Assembly: GCA_937127125.1 (NCBI GenBank)
Contig: CAKZLO010000034.1
Span: 205,257-269,256, forward strand
From: an uncultured Ardenticatenia bacterium
Lineage (GTDB): Bacteria > Chloroflexota > Anaerolineae > 4572-78 > NAK82
Length of the DNA stretch: 64,000 bases
Direction: 5' to 3'
Shown: piece by piece, positions 57,283-64,000 of the stretch
Numbering within the stretch: the first letter of the stretch is position 1
Layout: the number at the start of each line of letters is the position of its first letter
Program-made: the position numbers and the translations under genes
Notes under the pieces: model-generated
What the model saw: only the letters and a program-made list of their open reading frames with translations
What the model was told of the DNA's origin: nothing
Databases searched by the model: none

Positions 57283-58751
57283 TGGTACTTCTCCGCAGCC
57301 TTTTCAATAGCGTTGATGATGGAATAGTAACCGGTGCAGCGACACAGGTTGCCTGTGAAAGCTTGTCGGATCTCATCGCGCGTTGGTGTTGTCTTCTCAG
57401 CTAGCAGAGAGGCTCCACTCATAATGAAACCGGGAATACAGTAACCACATTGTACCGCACCTGCATCGATGAATGCCTCTTGTACAGGGTGCAATCTCTC
57501 TGCGCTGCCCAGACCCTCTATGGTGGTAATGCGGCTTCCATGTGCGCGCGGTGCTGGCACCAGACAGCTCATCACGGCAATCCCGTCCAGGAAAACCGTG
57601 CACGCACCGCATTCGCCTTCTGCACACCCTTCCTTGGTACCGATTAGGCCGAGGTCCTCGCGCAGGAAGCGCAGCAATGTCTTATCACTCCTGCCTTTCA
57701 CACGGTATAATTTGCCATTCACTTCTGTCTCAATCACTTGGTCTTCATCTCTGCTATGCACCAAGGGACCACCGCCTTGGCGTGTGAGGGGCAGGGACGA
57801 CCATGGGGGAAATCGACCATCTGTTCCTCCCCATAGCATCACAGGGCGAGTGGGAAGCACATCGCGTTCGTGTCCGGCGCGGATCTGCTCAAGCGCTCGG
57901 CGTGTGTACACCGCTACCATTAGTCGCCGATAGGCGGCAGAACCGCGAATGTCATCGATCGGTTGAGCCGCCTCTGCGGCACGCTCAGCCGCCTGATGGA
58001 TGGCTTCGTGGCTGAGAGAGCGACCTATCAGAGTTTTCTCCGCTTCGTATGCTCGAATGATTGTCGGGCCAACGCTGCCCAGGGCGATGCGTGCGTCAGA
58101 TACGAGAGCGTTCATCCGAGCAGCCGAGGTAGCAGCCTCCGCGAATGTAACCACCGCTGCAACGTTGACCACTGCTATCGCTTGTGCTATGCGCAGGCCT
58201 AGCTTCATGAAGGTACCGCACTGATCGGGCGACATCGCCCTCAAACTGATATCCACTACCATCTCATTATCACGTAGCACAGTTTTGCGCACACCCTGAA
58301 AAAACTTGGCGAGAGGCACCACACGGGTATCGTGTGCGCTTTGCAGTGTGACCTCTCCATCCAGCGCCCACAGCGGAGTAATAGTATCGTTTGCAGGACT
58401 TGCTGTGATCAGGTTGCCCGCCACGGTTCCGCGATTACGAATTTGAGGAGAACCCACCATCCAGCATGCTATGGCAAGCGGTAGTGCATATTGTCGACAT
58501 AATCCAGAGGCTACCACTTGATTATGGGTTACCAGTGGCCCCAGGTGTAAGCGATTCCCATCATCCAGAAAGATGTAATCCAAATTGGGGATGCGCGTGA
58601 TATCGATCAGTACAGAAGGGCGACGTACTCCGCGCTCCATTTCCACAATGAGATCGGTGCCACCTGCTACAATGCGTGCCGCGCTGCGATATTCATCGAG
58701 CAGAGCAAATACCTGCTGCATCGTTGTAGGTGTAAAATACTTCTGCCACAT
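57279..58751 (-). CDS. Fused FAD-binding and 2Fe-2S subunit of the molybdenum hydroxylase
   Basis: 490-residue electron-transfer subunit of the same enzyme. Residues 1 to ~290 are the FAD (CoxM/XdhB) domain, with RIVAGGTDLIVEME for flavin phosphate binding and GSPQIRNRGTVAGNL. After a linker, residues ~335-490 are the two-cluster ferredoxin domain: GCAEGECGACTVFLDG for the first 2Fe-2S, and CGYC with LCRCTGY for the second. The order FAD then FeS reverses that of eukaryotic xanthine dehydrogenase. A promoter with TTGAGT-N16-TAGAAT lies upstream, and GAGGGA is eleven bases before ATG. Confidence 0.92.
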   Translation of the reverse strand: MWQKYFTPTTMQQVFALLDEYRSAARIVAGGTDLIVEMERGVRRPSVLIDITRIPNLDYIFLDDGNRLHLGPLVTHNQVVASGLCRQYALPLAIACWMVGSPQIRNRGTVAGNLITASPANDTITPLWALDGEVTLQSAHDTRVVPLAKFFQGVRKTVLRDNEMVVDISLRAMSPDQCGTFMKLGLRIAQAIAVVNVAAVVTFAEAATSAARMNALVSDARIALGSVGPTIIRAYEAEKTLIGRSLSHEAIHQAAERAAEAAQPIDDIRGSAAYRRLMVAVYTRRALEQIRAGHERDVLPTRPVMLWGGTDGRFPPWSSLPLTRQGGGPLVHSRDEDQVIETEVNGKLYRVKGRSDKTLLRFLREDLGLIGTKEGCAEGECGACTVFLDGIAVMSCLVPAPRAHGSRITTIEGLGSAERLHPVQEAFIDAGAVQCGYCIPGFIMSGASLLAEKTTPTRDEIRQAFTGNLCRCTGYYSIINAIEKAAEKYQ

Positions 58752-58796
58752 TAATGACTTTGTCCCTCACACGCGCTAGATAAGCTAACCTACAGC

Positions 58797-58824
58797 ATTC
58801 TATCACGTTTTACGGATGACTCAA
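58797..58824 (-). promoter_or_regulatory. Promoter of the molybdenum hydroxylase operon
   Basis: Leftward TTGAGT (complement of 58824-58819), 16 bases, TAGAAT (58802-58797), predicted start near 58790, about 40 bases before the ATG at 58751. Confidence 0.5.
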
Positions 58825-59025
58825 AGAAGCATCGCGGTGGCACACATTAATGATGAGCGGTCGCTTGCCCGAGGCGGCATGGTCGGTTGACAGAGGGGAA
58901 TCCAAGCCTGCAGAGGTGTTGGAGTGACACACCAGACATAGGGGACATAGACATCAGCATTTGATTGGCATTAGAGAACCACCCTGTCGAGGCTGGGATT
59001 TATGCCCCGGTCTCTGAACTTTGTT

Positions 59026-61209
59026 TCAAGTGTTGAGCTGTTCCTTCAGCCATGCTGCCATGGCCTCGGGTGGTGTACCCTCTTGTGTCGCCGAACGCAC
59101 CTGCAAGGCTTTGGATTTTGCACGTAGCTGCTGAAAAACGTGCTGTGGCCATTGCAACAGTGCGGTGCATTGGGCTTCCTCCAAAGGGTTGCGTTCGCCG
59201 TCCACTGGATCAGCTATCAGCACTGCTCGAGGTGCCAGAGTGGCCATTAGTTGTGGCAGGTCAAATTGATTGAGTGCATCAAATAGATAGATGCTCGGTG
59301 GGAAGCTCGATCTTTCGAGGAGCAGCTGGTGGTAAGAGAGTGGTGTTTCCCACAACACAGTAGCTGTGATGCGTTCGTCCAATGCTGCTGCGTATAGGCA
59401 GATCAAGCCACCAACTCCACGTCCCAGACAACCAACGCGTCCCTTGTCTATCTGCACACTGATGTAGATGCGACGCCACAGATAGTCCACCGCGCGTAGC
59501 ACATCCCACACACGTTGGCCGAAGAGGGGACGATCGCTCATCAGAGCATTGGTGGATGCTTCAAAGTCACTGACCGCTGTCTCACCGACACCGCGCACAT
59601 CCACTGCCAATACCGCTAGGCCGGCCTGTAGCAATGCCTCTATTACACCATTCTCGAGCCCAACTTGCTTGCCCCATTCGTCCACGTAGATCACTACAGG
59701 AAGATACCGTTGCCATTCGGCCGGAGTCAAAAACATAGTGGGGATCTCGATGCCGCGCTCGCTTTCGAACACCACACGCTCAGCAAATAATCCCTGGTAG
59801 GACACCTGATTGTAGGTGCGATCCCTGAGTAGTGGCTCGCGCTCTGGCATATTACCCAACAGAGCTCGCGCTCGATCCAACAACTCGGCGCGTTGTTTCG
59901 GCCACGTCGCCGCATCAGGTAACTCAGGTGGTGGTACTTCTGCCGCTAGGCGGCGCGCCAATTGGGTGATCGCTGCCCCACACGATAGGGGTGCAGTCCC
60001 AGCAAAACACCAGCCTGGATTGGGGTGTGGGTAAGCGGCACGCTGGCGCAAGATAGGCAAATCCGTGGACGCTGGCGGTGCGATGTAGGTTAAAGCAGCG
60101 GGGTAGGGTTCTGGTAACAGTTCGCATGCTCGTTCGGGTGAGGGGCTACCATCGCCTAAGTGCTGTAGCCAGTACATCATCCAACCGTACATCGCCTCAC
60201 GCATTGGCTGACTATAGCCATGCTCAGCATCCACCTCCACCAGCTTGACGTTGGATTCGGCTCCGTACAGGCGATATATCTCCTGCAGCTGTCGGTAAAC
60301 GGTGCGCGTTCCATCAATGGGAAACATCCAATCTTGTAGTCCACCGATGATACAGAGCGGTTGGGGTGCAAATAGACCGCAGATATCGCTCATCTCGGCG
60401 TATGTCATGACTTCCGGCACCTGATTGCATAGATCCACCCCGTCTTCCCAGTTGCGGTCGCGTTCGGCGGTCATCATTTGGTAAAAGGTGGTAACAAAGC
60501 AAACCGGTACGCTGACAGCGATGCGTTCATCCACGGCACTCGTATAGAAGGTGTTGAGCCCTCCGCCGGAAGCACCTGTCATCCCAATACGCTTTTTGTC
60601 AACATCGGCTCGGCTGATAAGGTAATCCAGCGCCCGAATGCTTTCCCAAACCATTAGCCCGGCTTGGCTGACTCCTATTAACAGAGGTTCCAAGTGTCCG
60701 TGTTCCATCCAGTCACCTAGGCGCTCCCCTTGGCCAATGGGATCGTACACCAGCACCACAAAACCACGTAGCGCTAAGTTGGCGCAGCATATCTGGATAT
60801 CTGGCTCTAGCTTGCCATTTTCCATCCAGTGTCCTGGTACGAAGAGCACTGCTGGTGCAGGTATGTTTAGATGTGCTGGTAGGTATACGTGCGCTGCTAC
60901 CCATAGCCCTGGCAATGTCTCATAGATCACCTTTTCGATTGTGTAACCAGTGCGCTCAAGCACACCCGTTTTTTGCGCGGACAGTCCTTGTCGGTAAGCT
61001 GCCAGCTTGCTTAGACCCAGCGAACGGTGCACGCGCGATCTGATAGTAGCTGCACGTGTCAGCCAAGCAGTGTGTGAGTCCAATTGTGGCCGCTGCGTCG
61101 CCAGATATCGTGCCCGCATCTCAAGAAAATCTAGCACCATAGTGCCACCAGGCAGTGCACGATCCACTCCCCACCAGGCAATACGTTGACGGAAGGAGCT
61201 TCGTTTCAT
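59026..61209 (-). CDS. Tandem alpha/beta-hydrolase (acetyl xylan esterase-like) with inactive second domain
   Basis: 727-residue protein with two alpha/beta-hydrolase domains and no signal peptide. Domain 1 (about 80-350) resembles acetyl xylan esterases and related dienelactone-like hydrolases: the oxyanion segment VLFVPGHWMENG, nucleophile elbow GASGG with S214, a probable aspartate near D293 (GLQDWMFPID) and H330 in DAEHGYS. Domain 2 (about 480-720) has the same fold (DVRGVGETA, DKGRVGCLGRGVGGL) but the elbow reads G596-R-G-V-G600, with glycine instead of serine, so it is probably non-catalytic. It starts 13 bases after the glyA stop, in the same operon. Substrate unknown. Confidence 0.82.
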   Translation of the reverse strand: MKRSSFRQRIAWWGVDRALPGGTMVLDFLEMRARYLATQRPQLDSHTAWLTRAATIRSRVHRSLGLSKLAAYRQGLSAQKTGVLERTGYTIEKVIYETLPGLWVAAHVYLPAHLNIPAPAVLFVPGHWMENGKLEPDIQICCANLALRGFVVLVYDPIGQGERLGDWMEHGHLEPLLIGVSQAGLMVWESIRALDYLISRADVDKKRIGMTGASGGGLNTFYTSAVDERIAVSVPVCFVTTFYQMMTAERDRNWEDGVDLCNQVPEVMTYAEMSDICGLFAPQPLCIIGGLQDWMFPIDGTRTVYRQLQEIYRLYGAESNVKLVEVDAEHGYSQPMREAMYGWMMYWLQHLGDGSPSPERACELLPEPYPAALTYIAPPASTDLPILRQRAAYPHPNPGWCFAGTAPLSCGAAITQLARRLAAEVPPPELPDAATWPKQRAELLDRARALLGNMPEREPLLRDRTYNQVSYQGLFAERVVFESERGIEIPTMFLTPAEWQRYLPVVIYVDEWGKQVGLENGVIEALLQAGLAVLAVDVRGVGETAVSDFEASTNALMSDRPLFGQRVWDVLRAVDYLWRRIYISVQIDKGRVGCLGRGVGGLICLYAAALDERITATVLWETPLSYHQLLLERSSFPPSIYLFDALNQFDLPQLMATLAPRAVLIADPVDGERNPLEEAQCTALLQWPQHVFQQLRAKSKALQVRSATQEGTPPEAMAAWLKEQLNT

Positions 61210-61222
61210 AGGCCGCTGTCTC

Positions 61223-62518
61223 TCAAAGGCATAACCCAGGCACTGGGAAGCGCAAGCACAATTGGTAAGTCGTCTCGCGCAATTCTTGTTGTCGATGCTC
61301 GTCGTGAGGGTGCTGCAATGCTTGCAAAATACAGTGGGCCACAGTGCGCATTTCTTCCTGACCGAATCCGCGGGTTGTCACAGCTGGAGTACCCAATCGA
61401 ATACCACTAGTCACTCGAGGGGGGGCCGGATCAAAGGGAATTAGGTTTTTATTGACGGTGATGCCGATCCTGTGAAGAGCTTGTTCAGCTTCTGCGCCGC
61501 TCAGTCCGGTACTGCGCACATCCACCAGCAGCAAGTGGTTGTCGGTGCCTCCAGACACCAGACGCAACCCGCCTTGCGCTAGAGCTTGTGCCAGAACCTG
61601 TGCATTTTCCACCACAGCGCGTATGTATGCCTTAAATTCCGGACGTAGTGCCTCGGCCAGCGCCACTGCTTTAGCGGCGATAATGTGCATGAGTGGACCA
61701 CCTTGCAATCCCGGAAAGACTGCTTTGTCGATGGCTTGGGCATGTTGCGCTTTGCATAGGATAAGACCAGCACGCGGACCGCGTAGCGTCTTGTGGGTGG
61801 TTGTGGTCACAACATCGGCAACTGGAATGGGGCTGGGGTGTAGACCAACGGCCACTAAGCCGGCGATATGCGCCATATCGACCATCAGGTAAGCGCCTGC
61901 CTGATCGGCAATGGCGCGCAATCGGGCAAAGTCAATTACACGTGGATAGGCACTAGCGCCGGCCAGGATCATCCGTGGTTTGTGTGTTGCGGTGAGGTGG
62001 GCGATGTCGTCATAATCTAACATCTCGGTACCGGGCGCAACCCCATAGTGAATGAAATGATAGAGCTGACCGGAGAAGTTGAATGGAGCACCATGGGTGA
62101 GATGACCACCGTGGCTCAGGTTCATTGCTAACACCGAGTCGCCGGGTTGCAACAGTGCCATGTAAGCGGCGCCGTTCGCCTGAGAACCCGAGTGAGGCTG
62201 AACGTTGACGTGTTCAGCGCCGAACAGCTGTTTGGCCCGAGCAATTGCCAATTCCTCCGCGATGTCCACGAACTCGCACCCACCATAGTAGCGGTGTCGC
62301 GGGTAGCCTTCCGCGTATTTGTTGGTCAGGACGGAACCTTGGGCGGCGAGCACTGCCGGGCTTACATAGTTCTCCGAGGCGATCAGCTCGATTTGCTCGA
62401 TCTGACGGCGGCGCTCCCAGCGTATAACCGACAATATTTCTGGATCCACCGACCCCAGGGTGTCGTCACACGCAGTAACGTAGAGTTCCTCAGTCATTCG
62501 ACGATCGGGCTGGCTCAT
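61223..62518 (-). CDS. glyA: Serine hydroxymethyltransferase
   Basis: PLP enzyme converting serine and tetrahydrofolate to glycine and methylene-tetrahydrofolate. The 431-residue protein has [28 protein letters not shown] (positions ~46-73), the pyridoxal lysine K243 in [12 protein letters not shown], and [14 protein letters not shown] near the C-terminus. AAGGA lies upstream of ATG 62518. An extended -10 promoter is visible. The downstream gene is the tandem hydrolase, an unusual partner for glyA. Confidence 0.95.
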   Translation of the reverse strand: MSQPDRRMTEELYVTACDDTLGSVDPEILSVIRWERRRQIEQIELIASENYVSPAVLAAQGSVLTNKYAEGYPRHRYYGGCEFVDIAEELAIARAKQLFGAEHVNVQPHSGSQANGAAYMALLQPGDSVLAMNLSHGGHLTHGAPFNFSGQLYHFIHYGVAPGTEMLDYDDIAHLTATHKPRMILAGASAYPRVIDFARLRAIADQAGAYLMVDMAHIAGLVAVGLHPSPIPVADVVTTTTHKTLRGPRAGLILCKAQHAQAIDKAVFPGLQGGPLMHIIAAKAVALAEALRPEFKAYIRAVVENAQVLAQALAQGGLRLVSGGTDNHLLLVDVRSTGLSGAEAEQALHRIGITVNKNLIPFDPAPPRVTSGIRLGTPAVTTRGFGQEEMRTVAHCILQALQHPHDEHRQQELRETTYQLCLRFPVPGLCL

Positions 62519-62550
62519 AACAGGTATCCTTCTCGACGAGTGATGTACGC

Positions 62551-62559
62551 ATTATACCA
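62551..62559 (-). promoter_or_regulatory. Extended -10 promoter of glyA
   Basis: Leftward TGGTATAAT (complement of 62559-62551) matches the TGnTATAAT extended -10; the -35 region is poor. The predicted start lies near 62544, giving a ~25-base leader. Confidence 0.45.
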
Positions 62560-62663
62560 CATCAGCATACAAGAAGGTTCTGTGCGCCTGCAAAGCACCG
62601 TGAACAGAACATCTCTGGTAGGGTTCCATAGGTTGCGACGCACGTGAGGCGTAGGATAGGGAC

Positions 62664-62692
62664 TTGACACCCAAAACGTTTTGGGCTATAAT
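62664..62692 (+). promoter_or_regulatory. Consensus promoter of the LacI-family regulator
   Basis: Perfect TTGACA (62664-62669), 17-base spacer, perfect TATAAT (62687-62692). The spacer is occupied almost entirely by a palindrome, so a bound repressor would exclude RNA polymerase. Confidence 0.85.
62670..62685. promoter_or_regulatory. Primary LacI-type operator
   Basis: CCCAAAACGTTTTGGG is a perfect 16-base palindrome with a central CG, the typical geometry of LacI/GalR-family operators, lying between -35 and -10 of the regulator's own promoter. Confidence 0.8.
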
Positions 62693-62703
62693 AAAAGATG
62701 AAT

Positions 62704-62715
62704 GCAAACGTTTTG
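62704..62715. promoter_or_regulatory. Secondary LacI-type operator
   Basis: GCAAACGTTTTG contains the same AAACGTTT core. Its centre is 32 bases from that of the first operator, about three helical turns, so both sites face the same side of the DNA. Confidence 0.6.
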
Positions 62716-62732
62716 GATCTGGTAGTCAAAGG

Positions 62733-63755
62733 GTGACTGTTACACTGAAGGATATTGCGCGCCAAGTTAATCGTTCCGTCACCACCGTGTCGCGGGCGCT
62801 CCACGATTATACAGACGTGAGTCCCGAGACTCGTGCTTTAGTGAGACGCACGGCAGAAGAGTTGGGTTATGTTCCCAACGTAGTCGCGCGGCGCCTTCAG
62901 AAACAGCGCGCTGATGCAGTTGGGCTGATCTTGCCGAGTTATGGCCCTCGTCTTTCCGACCCTCTTTTCGGCGACATGCTTTCAGCTGCAGTAGAAGAAA
63001 TCACACGTGCCGGGTTGGATTTGTTGGTCAGCATTGCTCATTGCCCAGAGGACGAGGTGGAACCCTACTACCAGCGCGTTGGTGAACGACGTGTGGACAG
63101 TGTATGGATCGTGCATACGCGGTGTCACGACGCACGGATTGCCTATCTTTTGGAGCGACGAGTGCCGTTTGTCGCAAGCGGTCGTGTATTGGAAGATTGG
63201 GTTTTTCCTTGTGTAGACGTGGATTACGTGCGCGGTATGCATAGCCTGGTGTCGCATCTTGCCCAGCTGGGACATCGCCGCATAGCTTTTGCGAGCGACT
63301 CGGCTGAGCTGACATTTGTACATTATCAGCGCGAAGGCTTTCGTCGTGCTGTACGTGACTGTGCTCTGGAGGTCATAGAAGACTTGATTGTTGAGGGCAG
63401 CCCAACCCAAAGAGGAGGTTATGACGCGGCTCAGACCCTGCTCAGCCGAAGAAATCCCCCTACCGCGATTATCGCCGGCAATGACTTGATGGCGCTGGGG
63501 GTTATGAGTGCAATTCAGGACCAAGGTCTTGAGGTGGGGAGCGATGTAGCTGTTGCCGGATTTGGGGATATCCCGCTGGCTGAGACATCTCATCCCTCCC
63601 TGACGACCGTGCGGTTACCGACGCAGCAAATGGGCAAGTTGGTAGGACAGATGTTGGTTATGAGCGCCTGCGGGCAGGAGATCCCGAATCCTTACAAATT
63701 GCTGAAACCAGCGCTTATTATTCGCCAATCTACTAACTTGGACTTGTGGTTATAA
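62733..63755 (+). CDS. LacI-family transcriptional repressor
   Basis: Sugar-responsive DNA-binding repressor. The 340-residue form starts at GTG 62733 with the LacI headpiece VTVTLKDIARQVNRSVTTVSRALHD, then the hinge PNVVARRLQKQ, and a periplasmic-binding-protein-like sensor with GLILPSYGPRL, AIIAGNDLMALGVM and VAVAGFGDIPLAE. The start is set by the headpiece; an upstream in-frame extension would overlap the promoter and is not expected. A 12-codon reading frame from ATG 62698 ends with a TGA overlapping this GTG. The gene is followed 49 bases later by an ABC transporter ATPase gene, the probable target along with itself. Confidence 0.93.
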   Translation: MTVTLKDIARQVNRSVTTVSRALHDYTDVSPETRALVRRTAEELGYVPNVVARRLQKQRADAVGLILPSYGPRLSDPLFGDMLSAAVEEITRAGLDLLVSIAHCPEDEVEPYYQRVGERRVDSVWIVHTRCHDARIAYLLERRVPFVASGRVLEDWVFPCVDVDYVRGMHSLVSHLAQLGHRRIAFASDSAELTFVHYQREGFRRAVRDCALEVIEDLIVEGSPTQRGGYDAAQTLLSRRNPPTAIIAGNDLMALGVMSAIQDQGLEVGSDVAVAGFGDIPLAETSHPSLTTVRLPTQQMGKLVGQMLVMSACGQEIPNPYKLLKPALIIRQSTNLDLWL

Positions 63756-63804
63756 GTTCAGAAATGAGCTCTAAAAAATAATTTTTTAAGGAGGAAATAG
63801 TACA

Positions 63805-64000
63805 ATGGCAGAAGTCGTGTACGAAGGCGTGACAAAGAGGTTCGGAGATGTGGTAGCGCTCAACAATCTGACCCTCGAAGTCCAAGACAAAGAGTTTCTA
63901 GTATTGGTGGGCCCTTCAGGTTGTGGCAAGAGCACCGCGCTACGCTGTTTGGCAGGCCTGGAGGAGGTCACGGAAGGGCGCATTCTAATCGGTGACCGTG
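63805..64000 (+). CDS. Sugar ABC transporter ATP-binding protein (MalK/UgpC type), 5' part
   Basis: Nucleotide-binding subunit of a carbohydrate importer, cut by the window edge after 65 codons. The N-terminus [20 protein letters not shown] is the classic A-loop and beta-sheet start, and [10 protein letters not shown] is Walker [21 protein letters not shown] matches MalK/UgpC-family proteins. AAGGAGG lies ten bases before ATG. Its position after the LacI-family gene suggests sugar induction. The regulatory C-terminal domain cannot be seen. Confidence 0.9.
   Translation, partial: MAEVVYEGVTKRFGDVVALNNLTLEVQDKEFLVLVGPSGCGKSTALRCLAGLEEVTEGRILIGDR

Noticed and set aside
55069-58751. Aerobic carbon monoxide dehydrogenase
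   Set aside because: The large subunit lacks the VAYRCSF active-site loop of CoxL and the small and medium subunits are fused, so only a general molybdenum hydroxylase is supported.

Overview
This window is a bacterial chromosome segment of about 55% GC. It holds roughly 46 protein genes, two tRNAs, and no rRNA, insertion sequence, prophage or CRISPR array. The best fit is the phylum Chloroflexota (Anaerolineae-like). That is an inference from gene content: very large polytopic glycosyltransferase-like proteins with beta-sandwich tails, several UroD-fold methyltransferase-like proteins, a lone F420 ligase, a RarA-methyltransferase fusion, a CarH-type B12 regulator and a molybdenum hydroxylase with fused FAD and FeS parts. 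No single marker proves the phylum. Shine-Dalgarno sites are common, GTG starts occur, and several promoters match TTGACA-N17-TATAAT closely.

Layout. 1-707: start of an MFS transporter running off the left edge. 842-2434: grpE and a DnaJ-class gene behind a visible promoter. 2491-5158: AMMECR1-domain protein, secreted M1 peptidase and a small membrane protein. 5185-6528: CarH-like MerR/B12 regulator with a palindromic operator candidate. 6806-12582: RarA fusion, CPBP protease, zinc alcohol dehydrogenase and glucuronate isomerase. 13025-19233: tRNA-Gly, a CAT-anticodon tRNA, a bifunctional penicillin-binding protein, surE, an orphan DNA methyltransferase and an F420 ligase. 19254-28622: a carbohydrate-type cluster with two UroD-like proteins, aldo/keto reductase, NAD-dependent epimerase, fucose-isomerase-like protein, a metal-ligand-deficient M24 protein, galT and galK.

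28822-38025: ECF sigma factor, candidate anti-sigma membrane protein, DEDDh exonuclease, an unrecognised protein with a nucleotidyltransferase signature, and a 2026-residue alpha-2-macroglobulin-like protein with a thioester motif. 38038-39643: mobB and a SIS-domain protein. 39981-42414: a degenerate PrsW-like membrane protein and a secreted acidic protein. 43144-45849: dnaX-ybaB-recR. 45923-54924: a HAD phosphatase and three overlapping GT-C/DUF2079-type membrane protein genes. 55069-58751: molybdenum hydroxylase subunits. 59026-62518: a tandem alpha/beta hydrolase and glyA. 62664-64000: a LacI-family repressor with a textbook operator inside its own promoter, followed by a sugar ABC transporter ATPase cut by the right edge.

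Overall this suggests a heterotroph using plant-type or polysaccharide sugars (glucuronate, galactose, LacI/ABC uptake) with a surface-remodelling programme. The least explained pieces are the 28.8-31.8 kb sigma/exonuclease/nucleotidyltransferase-like cassette, the 19-27 kb cluster with UroD and pseudo-M24 proteins, and several well-formed palindromes that look like operators.
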